Source: Bedellia somnulentella | Lineage: Eukaryota > Arthropoda > Insecta > Lepidoptera > Bedelliidae | Assembly (NCBI GenBank): GCA_963576735.1 | Contig: OY755188.1 | Coordinates: 3,968,001 to 4,032,000, forward strand | Length of the DNA stretch: 64,000 nt | Direction of reading: 5' to 3' | Shown: one piece after another, positions 44,401 through 45,045 of the stretch | Layout: every line of letters starts with the position of its first letter | How positions within the stretch are numbered: the first letter of the stretch is position 1 | The notes under the pieces: generated by a model | What the model saw: the letters and a program-made list of their open reading frames with translations, nothing else | What the model was told of the DNA's origin: nothing | Database searches by the model: none | Translations under genes and position numbers: made by a program

Positions 44401-45014
44401 AATTCGTTCAGCAATTTTAAATTGAATTCACTGCAATTTCAGGTCACGTCGGCATAGTCTTTTGCTTAGATAGCAGTCCAGACGCTCTGAAAGTGCAACT
44501 TGATGCTTATTTGGGCAACTTGACAGAGAATGACCTAGAAAATGCTATAATCGAACACATGTACACACTCATGGCTGGTGGAGATACGGACAAACTGCGA
44601 AAAGATTTACGAGAAACCGAAGAATGGTCCGAAAAAGTCGAAGTTTGCGTGAAGTATTTGATTGGCAGCGTACATTACTCCATCCAATATATGAGATCAC
44701 TGTTGGACTCGGCTTACAAAAGGATTATTTTGAGCAAGAATTACAAATGTGAGGTGAAATTGGAATCAGAAGTTATTCTCTTAAAAGGAATTCCTCATCC
44801 ACGAGCTCAGGGTCTGGATAACGATTACAATTTGTCAAAGTATTCCAAGCAACCTGTTAAAGTCTTTGACGTACATTACGATCATGCTACATGCTTGCAA
44901 GATTGCCGAGTATCAAATATTATAAACCGCCATCTTTCCCCAGAAATATTGGAAGAATTCAAAAAGAGGAATTTGTGTGAGACTTATACTCCTGATCTTT
45001 TCAGATACCTTTAA
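1..45014 (+). CDS. Fatty acid synthase-like protein, C-terminal part (25 exons, 5' end outside window)
   Basis: This is an animal type-I FAS paralogue. Joined exons: 1-40, 3006-3115, 5007-5197, 6651-6817, 7306-7563, 7868-7985, 8196-8459, 8867-9164, 9949-10094, 11009-11155, 12825-12928, 14742-14892, 15406-15577, 16458-16570, 17448-17606, 18305-18489, 19742-19897, 21494-21736, 31450-31585, 32843-33005, 34039-34189, 36563-36710, 40226-40402, 44193-44295, 44443-45014. All 24 junctions keep phase with GT-AG sites, giving 1489 codons plus stop. Domain order matches metazoan FAS: DH, central pseudo-domains, ER (GGCGGIGQA), KR, ACP, TE (GYSFG). The family makes palmitate from malonyl-CoA in the cytosol. 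Here DH, ER, KR and ACP key residues appear replaced while the TE triad is kept, so normal synthase function is doubtful. The exon model is by eye; the exon at 1-40 is the least certain. Confidence 0.9.
322..573 (+). repeat. SINE-like family A
   Basis: Family consensus as seen here: head GTGTAGTGTCGGCTTAGAAT, centre GGGCGATGCGGTTGGAGACC (a box-B-like GGTTGGAGACC), end GGGATTTATAGCCGTGAG plus ATATG(TATG)n. Length about 250 bp. Confidence 0.85.
1100..1170 (+). repeat. Fragment of the same non-LTR type
   Basis: CTAGCTTTTTGCCCGCGACT, then CGTCCGCGTGGACTAC is a typical start of these elements; the rest is not recognisable. Confidence 0.45.
1239..1384 (+). repeat. SINE-like family A, 5'-truncated
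   Basis: GGGCGATGCAGTTGGAGACC through GAGATTTATAGCCGTTAG. The head is missing. Confidence 0.75.
2003..2072 (-). repeat. tRNA-like sequence (SINE head)
   Basis: The - strand reads GGCGTAGCTGTATACCGATT and CCCAGGTTCGAATCCCGGG with a perfect T-arm, but no convincing anticodon stem. Not called as tRNA. Confidence 0.5.
2150..2445 (+). repeat. Non-LTR 3' region ending in (CAGA)n
   Basis: GCCAAATTTGATCAAGATCG, then GTAGAATTAACGTGATGAAC, ending in CAGA repeats at 2413-2443, a common style of non-LTR tail in Lepidoptera. A related scrap is at 120-245. Confidence 0.6.
2628..2935 (-). repeat. tRNA-derived SINE D, diverged
   Basis: CGAAGGGATTGGCAGAGG to CCCACTGAGCTATCACGGC. Ends about 70 bp before FAS exon 2. 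Confidence 0.78.
3006..3115 (+). CDS. FAS-like exon 2: start of dehydratase (DH)
   Basis: Acceptor TTTTTTTCTAG and donor G|GTATGA. The peptide ends DDDYEYVQGYVRNG. Joined to exon 3 it gives YVRNGINIFP, which aligns with the DH motif HxxxGxxxxP but with Tyr at the catalytic His. An earlier GTAAGA donor at 3105 would break phase with exon 3, so the later donor was chosen. Confidence 0.85.
3122..3200 (+). repeat. SINE F tail fragment
   Basis: TTTATTAGTAATAATACCCAC, then ATGAGGTTTTCATGAACAAA, beginning six bases after the FAS exon 2 donor. Confidence 0.6.
3295..3513 (-). repeat. SINE-like family A
   Basis: Reverse copy from CATACATACATATATTCACGG to CCGACACTACACA, in FAS intron 2, with an internal deletion. 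Confidence 0.85.
4260..4530 (+). repeat. SINE-like family A with duplicated head
   Basis: TGCTGTGTAGTGTCGGCTT occurs twice in tandem before the body, which ends (TATG)n. Confidence 0.85.
4625..4906. repeat. Palindromic (head-to-head) tRNA-like SINE F dimer
   Basis: The left arm is a reverse copy and the right arm a forward copy. Both contain a cloverleaf-like unit (GACACTG acceptor, GCTC/GAGC D-stem, GCGGGTTCGAACCCCGC T-arm) and the tail AAATTTTTCTTTCCTTTAAT. The anticodon stem is imperfect, so this is a SINE and not a tRNA gene. AAACACAAATTA flanks it at 4613-4624 and 4907-4918. Confidence 0.9.
5007..5197 (+). CDS. FAS-like exon 3: DH first hot-dog fold
   Basis: Begins after TTTTCAG and completes a Gly codon with exon 2. 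Reads INIFPEAALLVLVWETFAMQ and then continues. FP-x-x-x-LLxLVWxT is characteristic of FAS DH. Ends in phase 0 at GAG|GTATTG. Confidence 0.9.
5530..5782 (-). repeat. SINE-like family A with target duplication
   Basis: ACATTTTTTA flanks it at 5520-5529 and 5783-5792. Confidence 0.85.
5793..6650. other. FAS intron 3, nothing recognised
   Basis: AT-rich. A 67-codon frame at 6288 has no family resemblance. Confidence 0.5.
6651..6817 (+). CDS. FAS-like exon 4: DH linker
   Basis: Starts after TTATTATAG. Contains GVLICSGTI and ends YYKGYNYQ, which matches the RGYDYGPxFQG region at the start of the second DH hot-dog. Donor CA|GTAAGT is phase 2. Confidence 0.85.
7306..7563 (+). CDS. FAS-like exon 5: DH second hot-dog
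   Basis: Acceptor TTCTCAG. Contains NDWVTFIDSILQLNVL, the DxxxQ motif holding the DH catalytic Asp and the conserved Gln. Both residues are present here, unlike the His in exon 2. Donor CA|GTAAGT is phase 2. Confidence 0.9.
7868..7985 (+). CDS. FAS-like exon 6: end of DH
   Basis: Acceptor ATTTCAG. Begins (Q)AGGVLLENIIFSHLP, matching the AGG-x-L...P segment that closes the FAS DH domain. Phase-0 donor AAT|GTAAGT. Confidence 0.85.
8196..8459 (+). CDS. FAS-like exon 7: central pseudo-methyltransferase region
   Basis: Acceptor TATTCCAG. Reads VETVFNLYLQVIEENIS and onward, corresponding to the LQLVQEN segment after DH in FAS. In metazoan FAS this region belongs to the non-catalytic pseudo-methyltransferase part. 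Phase-0 donor AAG|GTAAGA. Confidence 0.8.
8867..9164 (+). CDS. FAS-like exon 8: central pseudo-domain region
   Basis: Acceptor TTGTTTCAG. Includes FYIVLLKKIV and KVILVSEKRMYRGVNG, equivalent to the GGFLLVSE...GLV segment preceding the pseudo-KR of FAS. Phase-1 donor G|GTACGT. Confidence 0.8.
9636..9793 (+). repeat. Short direct repeat in FAS intron 8
   Basis: ACATTTGTTACTTTTGCTAA followed by AATGGAGTTAATTCGA occurs at about 9637 and 9758, 121 bp apart. Confidence 0.8.
9949..10094 (+). CDS. FAS-like exon 9: pseudo-KR region
   Basis: Acceptor TTACAG. Reads GLVKALRKNFGN, then PTFSPDKDIYREQLEKDM, close to the FAS segment with PPFSPD..LY..QL.KD. Donor AAG|GTAGGT. The 3' part of this exon has a decayed tandem copy at 10407-10456. 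Confidence 0.9.
10407..10456 (+). pseudogene. Decayed tandem copy of FAS exon 9 (3' part)
   Basis: TATAGAGAGCAGCTTGAAAA repeats TACAGAGAACAGCTTGAAAA of the exon, but in the exon frame it runs into TAA after ten codons. Similarity continues into the intron to about 10625 (original 10042-10275). Confidence 0.8.
10626..11008. other. FAS intron 9 remainder, nothing recognised
   Basis: Low-complexity AT-rich sequence between the exon 9 duplicate and exon 10. The same applies to 11156-11762 and 12034-12654. Confidence 0.5.
11009..11155 (+). CDS. FAS-like exon 10: link to ER
   Basis: Acceptor CATTCAG. Reads SQWGSFYQIP, then LVPGDLNSLTWIEQP, matching FAS KWGSFRH and RGDLSSIRW. Phase-0 donor GAG|GTAAAG. 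Confidence 0.9.
11775..12021 (-). repeat. SINE-like family A with target duplication
   Basis: GTAGTAAAACAA at 11763-11774 and 12022-12033. Confidence 0.9.
12655..12750 (+). repeat. tRNA-derived SINE D 3' fragment
   Basis: CTGAACACTAGGTGACAATG to GGGGATATTCGACGTGAACG, 75 bp before FAS exon 11. Confidence 0.7.
12825..12928 (+). CDS. FAS-like exon 11: enoyl reductase N-terminus
   Basis: Acceptor AATCCAG. Reads VHYAALSYRDAQIASGRVP, then GFGMDFSGLNSR, matching the ER start VYYASLNFRD...GMEFSG. Phase-2 donor AG|GTGAGA. Confidence 0.9.
12948..13115 (+). mobile_element. LINE family B 3' end fragment
   Basis: Matches CGTCCGCAGTATGAAGAATA through GGCGTGAGTATATG with a TGTATG tail. Lies 20 bp after FAS exon 11. 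Confidence 0.85.
13339..13590 (+). repeat. SINE-like family A with target duplication
   Basis: AATTTAATCGCTG at 13326-13338 and AATTTTATCGCTG at 13591-13603, one mismatch. Confidence 0.85.
13846..13980 (-). mobile_element. LINE family B 3' end fragment
   Basis: Reverse of the tail: CATACATATACTCACGCC, then CCCATTGGGGTAGGCA, and CATCAATCTTTTCATACATG. Diverged. Confidence 0.75.
13994..14247 (-). repeat. SINE-like family A
   Basis: Full reverse copy next to a LINE B tail (13846-13980). Confidence 0.85.
14275..14445 (+). mobile_element. LINE family B 3' end fragment, diverged
   Basis: Shows GAGAGGTTTTTCAAGATCGTAC, AGTGGCGATCGATAGTTTCT and a TATATGCA-rich tail, following a SINE A copy. Confidence 0.7.
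14742..14892 (+). CDS. FAS-like exon 12: enoyl reductase
   Basis: Acceptor TTTCAATAG. Contains RVMGFIKGDAVAS and WPVPEHWTLEEAATVPLPY, a signature of the FAS ER (WxVPxxWTLEEAAxVP). Phase-0 donor TTG|GTAAGT. Confidence 0.92.
15406..15577 (+). CDS. FAS-like exon 13: ER NADPH-binding segment
   Basis: Acceptor TCTACAG. Reads GKNVFVHGGCGGIGQAVIS, then YTTVSSVEKKQFLCRLFP. The glycine-rich GGCGGIGQA loop is intact, so nucleotide binding by ER may persist. Phase-1 donor G|GTTAGT. Confidence 0.92.
15950..16020 (+). mobile_element. LINE family B tail fragment
   Basis: AAAGTGACGATCGATAGTCT, then CAATGGGAATAACGGCGTGAG. About 70 bp survive. Confidence 0.6.
16085..16285 (+). repeat. SINE-like family A, very diverged
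   Basis: GTTGGGCAATGTACAAAGGACC, then GATCTTTTCCCGACGCAACT and GTTACCGATTTTTGAGTTTT keep the order of the family. Confidence 0.5.
16458..16570 (+). CDS. FAS-like exon 14: enoyl reductase
   Basis: Acceptor TTTCACAG. Reads (E)SHIGNSRDPNFLNNVM, then GCDVTINC, matching FANSRDTSF...GVDLVLN. Phase-0 donor GAG|GTAAAG. Confidence 0.9.
16600..16832 (-). repeat. SINE-like family A, diverged subfamily
   Basis: Starts 30 bp after FAS exon 14. ACATACATATACTCACGGTC to AGCCGGCACAACACGG. More diverged than its neighbours. Confidence 0.75.
16858..17008 (+). mobile_element. Retroelement 3' end with (TTCTA)n tail, copy 1
   Basis: CCAAAGGTTGTCTGGAAGAG through GTGCAATAAAGAGTTATTC and (TTCTA)4. Same 3' unit at 17688 and 18779. 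Confidence 0.85.
17199..17320 (+). mobile_element. LINE family B tail fragment
   Basis: AAACTTGATGGATGTAAATG, then AAAGTGGCGATCGATAGTCT and GGCGTGAGTTTATG. Diverged. Confidence 0.65.
17448..17606 (+). CDS. FAS-like exon 15: ER C-terminal part
   Basis: Acceptor AAACTAG. Reads MTMRCCGMHSVFFDINQEDM and on to HYYGVNITNVFDDKE. By eye the Lys of GRFLEIGK is Gln and the Asp of HGVLLDAFF is Thr. Both are proposed proton donors in mammalian FAS ER. Phase-0 donor CAG|GTAACT. Confidence 0.88.
17688..17825 (+). mobile_element. Retroelement 3' end with (TTCTA)n tail, copy 2
   Basis: Starts CTTTCCAAAGGTTGTCTGG and ends AATAAAGAGTTATTCTATTC. About 80 bp downstream of FAS exon 15. Confidence 0.85.
17826..18304. 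other. FAS intron 15, nothing recognised
   Basis: No repeat or frame identified after the (TTCTA)n element. Confidence 0.5.
18305..18489 (+). CDS. FAS-like exon 16: ER to KR junction
   Basis: Acceptor TTATAG. Contains IAEGISKGIIRPLTRVTYPA, equivalent to FAS I..GIK.GVVRPL, and INRAFRLLSSTNHRGRVIIK, equivalent to AFRYM..GKHIGKVVV. Phase-2 donor AG|GTATTT. Confidence 0.9.
18779..18911 (+). mobile_element. Retroelement 3' end with (TTCTA)n tail, copy 3
   Basis: Same unit with small deletions, and a TTCTATTATATTCTA tail. Confidence 0.82.
19064..19314 (-). repeat. SINE-like family A
   Basis: Full reverse copy from CATACATTCATACATATACT to CCGGCACTACACAGC. Confidence 0.85.
19550..19700 (+). mobile_element. 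LINE family B 3' end fragments (tandem, diverged)
   Basis: GCATCCGAAGTATGAAGAAT, then GAAGTGGCGATCGATAGTCT, ending GGCGTGATTATATATGAG. A more decayed copy precedes it at 19370-19490. Both sit in the intron before FAS exon 17. Confidence 0.75.
19742..19897 (+). CDS. FAS-like exon 17: degenerate KR Rossmann start
   Basis: Acceptor AATAACAG. Reads GTFVVVCDEDGVGVELADRL followed by VKRGVRSLMIH, aligned with YIITGGLGGFGLELAxWL and RGVxKLVLTSR. The TGGLGGFG cofactor loop is replaced by CDEDGVGV. Phase-2 donor GC|GTAAGT joins 21494 and not the exon-like stretch at 20848. Confidence 0.85.
19925..20155 (+). repeat. SINE-like family A with 19-bp target duplication
   Basis: ATTTTACACTCTATTTATT at 19906-19924 and ATTTTACACTCCATTTATT at 20156-20174. 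Inserted 8 bp into the intron after FAS exon 17. Confidence 0.92.
20175..20695. other. FAS intron 17 start, nothing recognised
   Basis: AT-rich. No coding potential seen. Confidence 0.5.
20696..20807. mobile_element. 112-bp MITE-like hairpin
   Basis: ACTATACTTCGGCCGTTC pairs with GAACGGCCGAAGTATAGT, with further pairing through GAGAATGC. Centre AT-rich. No clear target duplication. Confidence 0.65.
20980..21233 (+). repeat. SINE-like family A with target duplication
   Basis: TAATAATATGA at 20969-20979 and 21234-21244. Confidence 0.9.
21494..21736 (+). CDS. FAS-like exon 18: KR
   Basis: Acceptor TTGATAG. Reads SWRQLEVTVKVSSKDLE, then LLSEAIMMGPVVGVLILQM, matching FAS RRQGVQVQVSTSNIS and AxxLGPVGGVFNLA. 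Phase-2 donor AG|GTAAGT opens a 9.7-kb intron that holds the BEL element. Confidence 0.9.
21812..21975 (+). repeat. SINE-like family A, diverged and 3'-truncated
   Basis: GTGTAGTGTCAGCTTAGTAT, then GTTGGGCAATGTGGCAGTAG, ending in diverged sequence. Confidence 0.65.
22102..22255. repeat. Perfect 112-bp palindrome from SINE F, with target duplication
   Basis: 22102-22213 reads as its own reverse complement, centred on GGGGTTCGAACCCC. The right side continues with GTAATAATCCCCACATGAGG. TAATGCTTCCTTTT at 22088-22101 and 22256-22269. Confidence 0.93.
22423..22654 (+). repeat. SINE-like family A with target duplication
   Basis: TTAAATGGTTG at 22412-22422 and 22655-22665. Confidence 0.9.
23214..23360 (+). 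repeat. tRNA-like SINE F, single copy
   Basis: AATTGGCAGAGCGTCGAGG, GTCGCGGGTTTGATTCCCGC, then the F tail with TCCCCACATGAGGTTTTCAT. Confidence 0.8.
23382..23697 (+). pseudogene. C-terminal remnant of a Cys-rich (CXC-like) element protein
   Basis: The frame reads CNCKKGCNAKCGCRKVGLFC and then CxxCQGRSCSN, followed by an acidic run of Glu and Asp near 23550-23600 and YESDEEYYSFHFQ. This CxCKKxC...CGCRKxGLxC spacing resembles Cys-rich tails on some arthropod transposon proteins. There is no start, and the frame runs into a LINE insertion at about 23700. Likely the truncated end of the protein of the TIR element around it. Confidence 0.55.
23698..24039 (-). mobile_element. LINE family B 3' part (first half, split by BEL)
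   Basis: On the - strand it encodes the C-terminal block MLRWFGHIERMDD...AYPNG shared with copies at 47211, 56536 and 58684, and it ends in a (TATG)n tail. The BEL element interrupts it at ATCAT, and it resumes at 30219-30258. Confidence 0.88.
24040..24303 (+). repeat. BEL 5' LTR
   Basis: 264 bp from TGTAAGCGATGG to AGTAGCTTACA, matching 29955-30218. An AATAAA-like motif (CGAATAAACG) lies in the second half and could serve polyadenylation. Confidence 0.95.
24305..24322 (+). promoter_or_regulatory. BEL primer-binding site
   Basis: TGGTCATTCGAGCCGG begins one base after the LTR. TGG pairs with a tRNA CCA end, and the reverse complement contains a CTCGAAT T-loop-like stretch. The tRNA species was not identified. 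Confidence 0.7.
24324..29936 (+). CDS. BEL/Pao gag-pol polyprotein (1870 aa, intact)
   Basis: Start chosen at ATG 24324, just after the primer-binding site; the upstream frame has no ATG. Order by approximate residue: Gag-like region with LPDFSGDSMEW (about 205-275), Cys/His knuckles CLFC and CYKC (about 400-455), retropepsin-like ALLDDGSTVTLI (about 545), reverse transcriptase with YMDDY (about 972), RNase H with FSDAS (about 1202), integrase zinc region with H, H and CxxC (about 1505-1550), integrase core with GIDLFG, SDNGTN and EVESIINSRP (D, D, E at about 1575-1720), and a basic BEL C-terminal region. It makes the particle, protease, cDNA synthesis and integration functions of the element. 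No stop or frameshift is seen. Confidence 0.95.
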   Translation: MPNLFDTPPQKKMSAREERAARRTEKQEEDLAAGYLRHKLSCGSSRASTKRSSASVELRKKQVLLEAATKKAAIEMDLIDKEAQVQMAMADAELEEKSYYSPQKEGDLDNWLENQASYTRSRQKVSEHEENPDDNLSKSMAVERPRVSHGLPGPPAQDAAATFDVNYTIQQLTSALKDITKSVAANNVPNGHLLGRLSTSRDLPDFSGDSMEWLYFKKTYEDSTHLCRYTEAENLGRLKRCLRGAAKDAVSGLFICATSPEIVMDTLELRFGNPDCIIKRIMYDIKKLTPLPNEYHKEVISFSVKIKNFVEAVKAVQRDEYLRGNSITSIILSKLPAVLISKWSDYSYDRIMQSNESRLVILSEFLTREAVKISATASTINIEKPLQNKTFLMHTDTSSLCLFCRKAKHKISECKQFKKAMRKTKWQFVKRNGLCYKCIAARHSRDTCSAPVCDKDGCGREHHQLLHFAEDKNRATLTLQDSGQQQAVSTAAAAARTPSCTSANASSSEIQTVSHVNTNAPVKVLLKVLPIRIYGKNGYVDTTALLDDGSTVTLISSELANRLNLCGKQKTLRVSGAWCDNELKCSTTVLNFKLSGKDNRVHNIVAQSIDQLNLPYQDISCVDINKYTHLKGLRSEFISSNIKPEILIGQDNYHLMSPMKIQLGRSNEPSATLTPLGWCLHGVVRVPRCAAGEWSFFTYDNSATFVTQNDSHPNLEEQLLREMYNEVKQSFALDSMGISCKSRENANDARAVAILDKTSVLVNGEWYVGLPWKNENCELTDSYPVALNRLRNIHNKMNKDPKFATRYNERISHLLENNYASIVGNNETVAGSKIWYLPHFGVDNPNKEKLRLVFDAAAKSKGYSLNDYLLTGPDLLSSLFGIMLRFREDRVAVTGDIKDMFLRVKIRKEDQHALRFLWSSNSCDTPKTYVMNSLIFGANCSPFIAQYIKNKNGSRYSSSMPHVVDAICNYHYMDDYIQSLPNELTAIEMVKNISLIHKEGNFEIRNWISNSAAVLNSVPKKTWGNSICKFNIEGSISERILGMIWYPKDDLLGFDLSLKRIPQSIISGKQRPNKRVMLRVIMSVFDVLGFLTPFTVQGRIMLQDTWRLKVGWDEDIPDEIYRKWCQWLDLLKEMGNVRIPRYHMNMMMGDVTRESEIATIGRATATFEPTMHDATQEATSAYDDGVAAARNTQYNRLQLHIFSDASSKAMAAVAYWRWVDSNGKIYVSFIASKSRVMPVKPLTMPRAELQAALLAARLGKTLIEEHRLKPQQKFLWCDSTTVLHWIRNNERTYNTFEANRLGEIDECTSIKEWRYVPTKCNIADLATRESFEMNIFKTRWFSGPEFLHLEESLWPRDVIETKGKYCDNILVTQSSPLPANNFPIPDVCRFSSWLRLVRSTAMVLLFIAKCKKQSVKLDSAILEQAEHLLLRYAQQQSFENDLNIIKDKRCLPRSSKLRILSPFLDGNEIMRVDGRIKNAEVDIQVKNPIILDGRHCLTKLIVSHYHRKAAHCNQETVVNQLRQKYWIIKLRPTVKNVISKCMLCRIRKCTPQVPRMGDLPAARVAHHQRPLTHCGIDLFGPMEVTIGRRKEKRYGVLFTCMTVRAIHLETVSSLTTDDLIMALRRMAARRGWPRFFYSDNGTNLRGAEKELRKSFLDLDNTSLRDEGLNNGSDWVFSPPGSPHWGGVYERMIRGVKTSLRVILKERSPHPDTLATLLAEVESIINSRPLTYVNTDDPSCPESITPNHFLIGTSVSGPTIGKYDDGDLSLRKRWRSAQRLADMFWSRWVKEYLPTLLPRQKWNSEEKPLEVGNLVLVVDPNSPRCSWPKGLIARVFPGKDGRVRVVEVRTASGLLLRAATRIAPISVGDSC
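29943..29954 (+). promoter_or_regulatory. BEL polypurine tract
   Basis: GGGGTGGGGAA runs up to the 3' LTR, the usual plus-strand primer position. Confidence 0.65.
29955..30218 (+). repeat. BEL 3' LTR
   Basis: 264 bp matching the 5' LTR along its length by eye, and followed by the ATCAT target duplicate. Confidence 0.95.
30219..30258 (-). mobile_element. LINE family B fragment (second half, after BEL)
   Basis: Continues the 23698-24039 copy: ATCTTTTACACCACACC, then TTTCACGAATCACATCATTCC, matching the reverse complement of 56697-56730. Confidence 0.85.
31018..31125 (-). repeat. SINE-like family A, 3' part only
   Basis: ACATACATACATACGTTATATT, then CCCAAAAAGGGGTTACCAGAG and CTCAGCCACATTTGGAA. 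Confidence 0.65.
31148..31325 (-). repeat. SINE F-related fragment
   Basis: GAAAAGAAAAATTTCGTCACC and CTCATGTAGGGATTATTAGT recall the F tail in reverse, with a scrambled centre. Ends about 120 bp before FAS exon 19. Confidence 0.5.
31450..31585 (+). CDS. FAS-like exon 19: KR active-site region
   Basis: Acceptor TTTGTTCCAG. Reads HFVVITEATDDYTLSYANSA, then GLPALYFQIGLLDK, aligned with [20 protein letters not shown]...ANS and GLPGLAVQWGAIGD. The segment is about six residues shorter, the catalytic Ser position is Glu, and YxxxN is not formed. Phase-0 donor AAG|GTAAAA. Confidence 0.88.
31796..31933. mobile_element. 138-bp hairpin MITE with TAA target duplication, copy 1
   Basis: CGCCCGATTTCTGAATTGAG pairs with CTCAATTCAGAAATCGGGCG. 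TAA flanks at 31793-31795 and 31934-31936, compatible with a PIF/Harbinger-like TWA target (inference). Confidence 0.8.
32064..32325 (+). repeat. SINE-like family A with target duplication
   Basis: AAAATAAACATG at 32052-32063 and 32326-32337. Near-consensus copy. Confidence 0.92.
32338..32842. other. FAS intron 19 remainder
   Basis: AT-rich. 32570-32620 carries a faint scrap of a SINE A centre (GGGCGATGTGGCTGG). Confidence 0.45.
32843..33005 (+). CDS. FAS-like exon 20: KR-ACP linker and ACP helix 1
   Basis: Acceptor ACTTTTCAG. Ends NTDDMLAKVAQIFG, equivalent to DLVEAVAHILG at the start of ACP. Phase-1 donor G|GTAAGA. Most of this exon and its following intron are duplicated at 33358-33571. 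Confidence 0.87.
33091..33334 (+). repeat. SINE-like family A between duplicated exon copies
   Basis: AAATATTTTCG at 33080-33090 and AAATAGTTTCG at 33336-33346. It separates FAS exon 20 from its tandem copy. Confidence 0.85.
33358..33484 (+). pseudogene. Tandem copy of FAS exon 20 (5'-truncated, open frame)
   Basis: Repeats 32879-33005 with few changes: SLRSVFNAIESSLKLNYHNV, then TVSSLQKTDDMLAKVAQIL. A phase-1 donor A|GTAAGA is kept, but there is no acceptor in phase. Copy extends into intron sequence to about 33571. Confidence 0.85.
33676..33860 (-). repeat. SINE-like family A, truncated head
   Basis: CATACATATATATACTCACGG to AAAAAGCCCCATACCATTAG. The head is absent. Confidence 0.75.
34039..34189 (+). 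CDS. FAS-like exon 21: ACP lacking the phosphopantetheine serine
   Basis: Acceptor TTTGTAG. Reads GANNIAELPQNVALEKFRVS followed by RVIFEEIRM. Ungapped alignment with FAS ACP puts SRV where DSL should be, so the modified Ser is Arg. Donor GA|GTAAGT is phase 2, and a LINE fragment is inserted directly after it. Confidence 0.87.
34203..34497 (-). mobile_element. RTE-like LINE 3' fragment next to FAS exon 21
   Basis: GC-rich insert. The - strand encodes LRKWRWMGHTFRRGTTNASI and GKRARGRPVHTWRRS, as in RTE-type reverse transcriptase C-termini, with an (AAC)n tail. TAGATACT is duplicated at 34195-34202 and 34498-34505, so it landed at position +6 of the intron. Confidence 0.85.
34530..34618 (-). 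mobile_element. LINE family B tail fragment
   Basis: CATACATACATATACTCGTG, then GGTCGGGGTAGTCAGAAA and CACTTTGTATGATCCTCGTG. Diverged reverse tail. Confidence 0.55.
34965..35203 (-). repeat. RTE/SINE-like element, reverse copy
   Basis: Ends match those of 41811-42208 in reverse complement: TTATAAATGTGAAAGT at the left, GTACGAAGTTTGTCGGGTCA at the right. Confidence 0.55.
35204..35903. other. FAS intron 21, nothing recognised
   Basis: AT-rich sequence between repeats. Confidence 0.5.
35916..36133 (+). repeat. SINE-like family A with target duplication
   Basis: TATGAAATTGGA at 35904-35915 and 36134-36145. Confidence 0.9.
36308..36520 (-). repeat. tRNA-like SINE E
   Basis: The - strand head reads GTGGCCGAGTGGATAGTTGA and GGTTGCGGGTTCGATCCCCG, a Ser/Leu-type tRNA-like pattern. 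Tail region CAAACTAAGTTAAACTAAAC. Confidence 0.8.
36563..36710 (+). CDS. FAS-like exon 22: ACP-TE linker
   Basis: Acceptor AAATTTCAG, phase 2, and donor GAG|GTGAGT. Reads LQSLKQTTNIVNSKFDSGLG and on to LMPMPSILSN. There is little family conservation, as expected for the linker between ACP and TE. Confidence 0.8.
36873..36970 (-). repeat. tRNA-derived SINE D body fragment
   Basis: GCAGGTCTATCGCTATTTTG, then GACCCAGCCATATGGTTATT. Confidence 0.55.
37146..37522 (+). repeat. tRNA-derived SINE D, full length with target duplication
   Basis: Head GCCGTGATAGCCCAGTGGGT (box A-like) and GTGTTCAAATCCTGGG (box B-like), about 300-bp body, tail (TTATG)n. CTTTACTAACTT at 37134-37145 and 37523-37534. Confidence 0.9.
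37981..39088. mobile_element. Non-coding DNA transposon with ~45-bp imperfect inverted termini
   Basis: AAGGAGATTGACCATTTT at the left and its complement ending CAATCTCCTT at 39088. Inner parts GGACCAATTGCTGCCCA and TGGGCAGCACTTGGTCCA also pair. About 1.1 kb with no long frame, and target duplication unclear. In FAS intron 22. Confidence 0.65.
39089..39778. other. FAS intron 22 remainder, nothing recognised
   Basis: Very AT-rich. No frame above background. Confidence 0.5.
39779..40135 (+). repeat. tRNA-derived SINE D
   Basis: Head ATGATAGTCCAGTGGGTAGA, body as 37146, end CGGCGTGAACGTTTATGTG. Ends about 90 bp before FAS exon 23. Confidence 0.87.
40226..40402 (+). CDS. FAS-like exon 23: thioesterase N-terminal part
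   Basis: Acceptor CATTTCAG. Reads AAYLMLIPGFEGHHRIFTSI followed by TQRLKLNAMTFQLGPDMP. IPGFEG corresponds to HPIEG in the FAS TE. A frame continues upstream into a SINE, but the acceptor and phase give 40226 as the exon start. Donor AAG|GTATGA. Confidence 0.9.
40470..40714 (-). repeat. SINE-like family A
   Basis: Full reverse copy 70 bp after FAS exon 23, ending CCGACACTACGCAGC. Confidence 0.85.
40715..41739. other. FAS intron 23 part, probable decayed LINE
   Basis: 41380-41640 looks like a decayed reverse-transcriptase region (ACTGTTTCACGGGATCTCGC, TATACGCCGACAATCAATTG suggesting a broken YADD), but frames are closed. The rest is unassigned. Confidence 0.35.
41811..42208 (+). repeat. RTE/SINE-like element, 'CTAGCTGACC' type
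   Basis: Begins ACTAGCTGACCCCACAGAC and ends CATTTATAATATTAATAGGA. A reverse relative lies at 34965-35203 (ATTATAAATGTGAAAGTGTA to GTCGGGTCAGCT). Confidence 0.6.
42500..42822 (+). repeat. Non-LTR element 3' region
   Basis: AAACCTTCCTCAATAAATGG, then AGTTCCTGAGATCCTAGCGT and CAAACAAACAAACTCTTCAG with TTATAATATTAGTATAGAT, a widespread lepidopteran LINE ending (from general knowledge). Confidence 0.6.
42836..42955 (-). repeat. tRNA-like SINE E
   Basis: ATTCAAGACTAAGAAACAAT to CCACTCGGCCAAGGCGTCGTC. A separate tail scrap lies at 41740-41812. Confidence 0.75.
43010..43165 (+). mobile_element. LINE family B internal fragment
   Basis: GGCTCGAATGGCTGTGCA, then TTCCTACGCTGACGATGTATGG, matching 56536-56690 with point changes and internal loss. 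Confidence 0.7.
43170..44192. other. FAS intron 23 end, nothing firm
   Basis: AT-rich. 43430-43530 is a faint SINE A reverse scrap (CGCACGGCTATAAATCCC). Confidence 0.4.
44193..44295 (+). CDS. FAS-like exon 24: thioesterase nucleophile
   Basis: Acceptor TCTCAACAG. Contains FYLLGYSFGVNVALELAAL, with the GxSxG nucleophile elbow intact. Phase-1 donor G|GTAAAA. Confidence 0.93.
44443..45014 (+). CDS. FAS-like terminal exon: TE Asp and His, stop
   Basis: Acceptor ATTTCAG. IVFCLDSSPDAL carries the TE catalytic Asp, and FDVHYDHATCLQD carries the His (GDHRTLL-like). LDNDYNLSKY matches the conserved ADYNLS. Ends DLFRYL and TAA at 45012. Confidence 0.95.
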
Positions 45015-45045
45015 AATTGCAATTTTTCCTTAAATTTTAATATCA

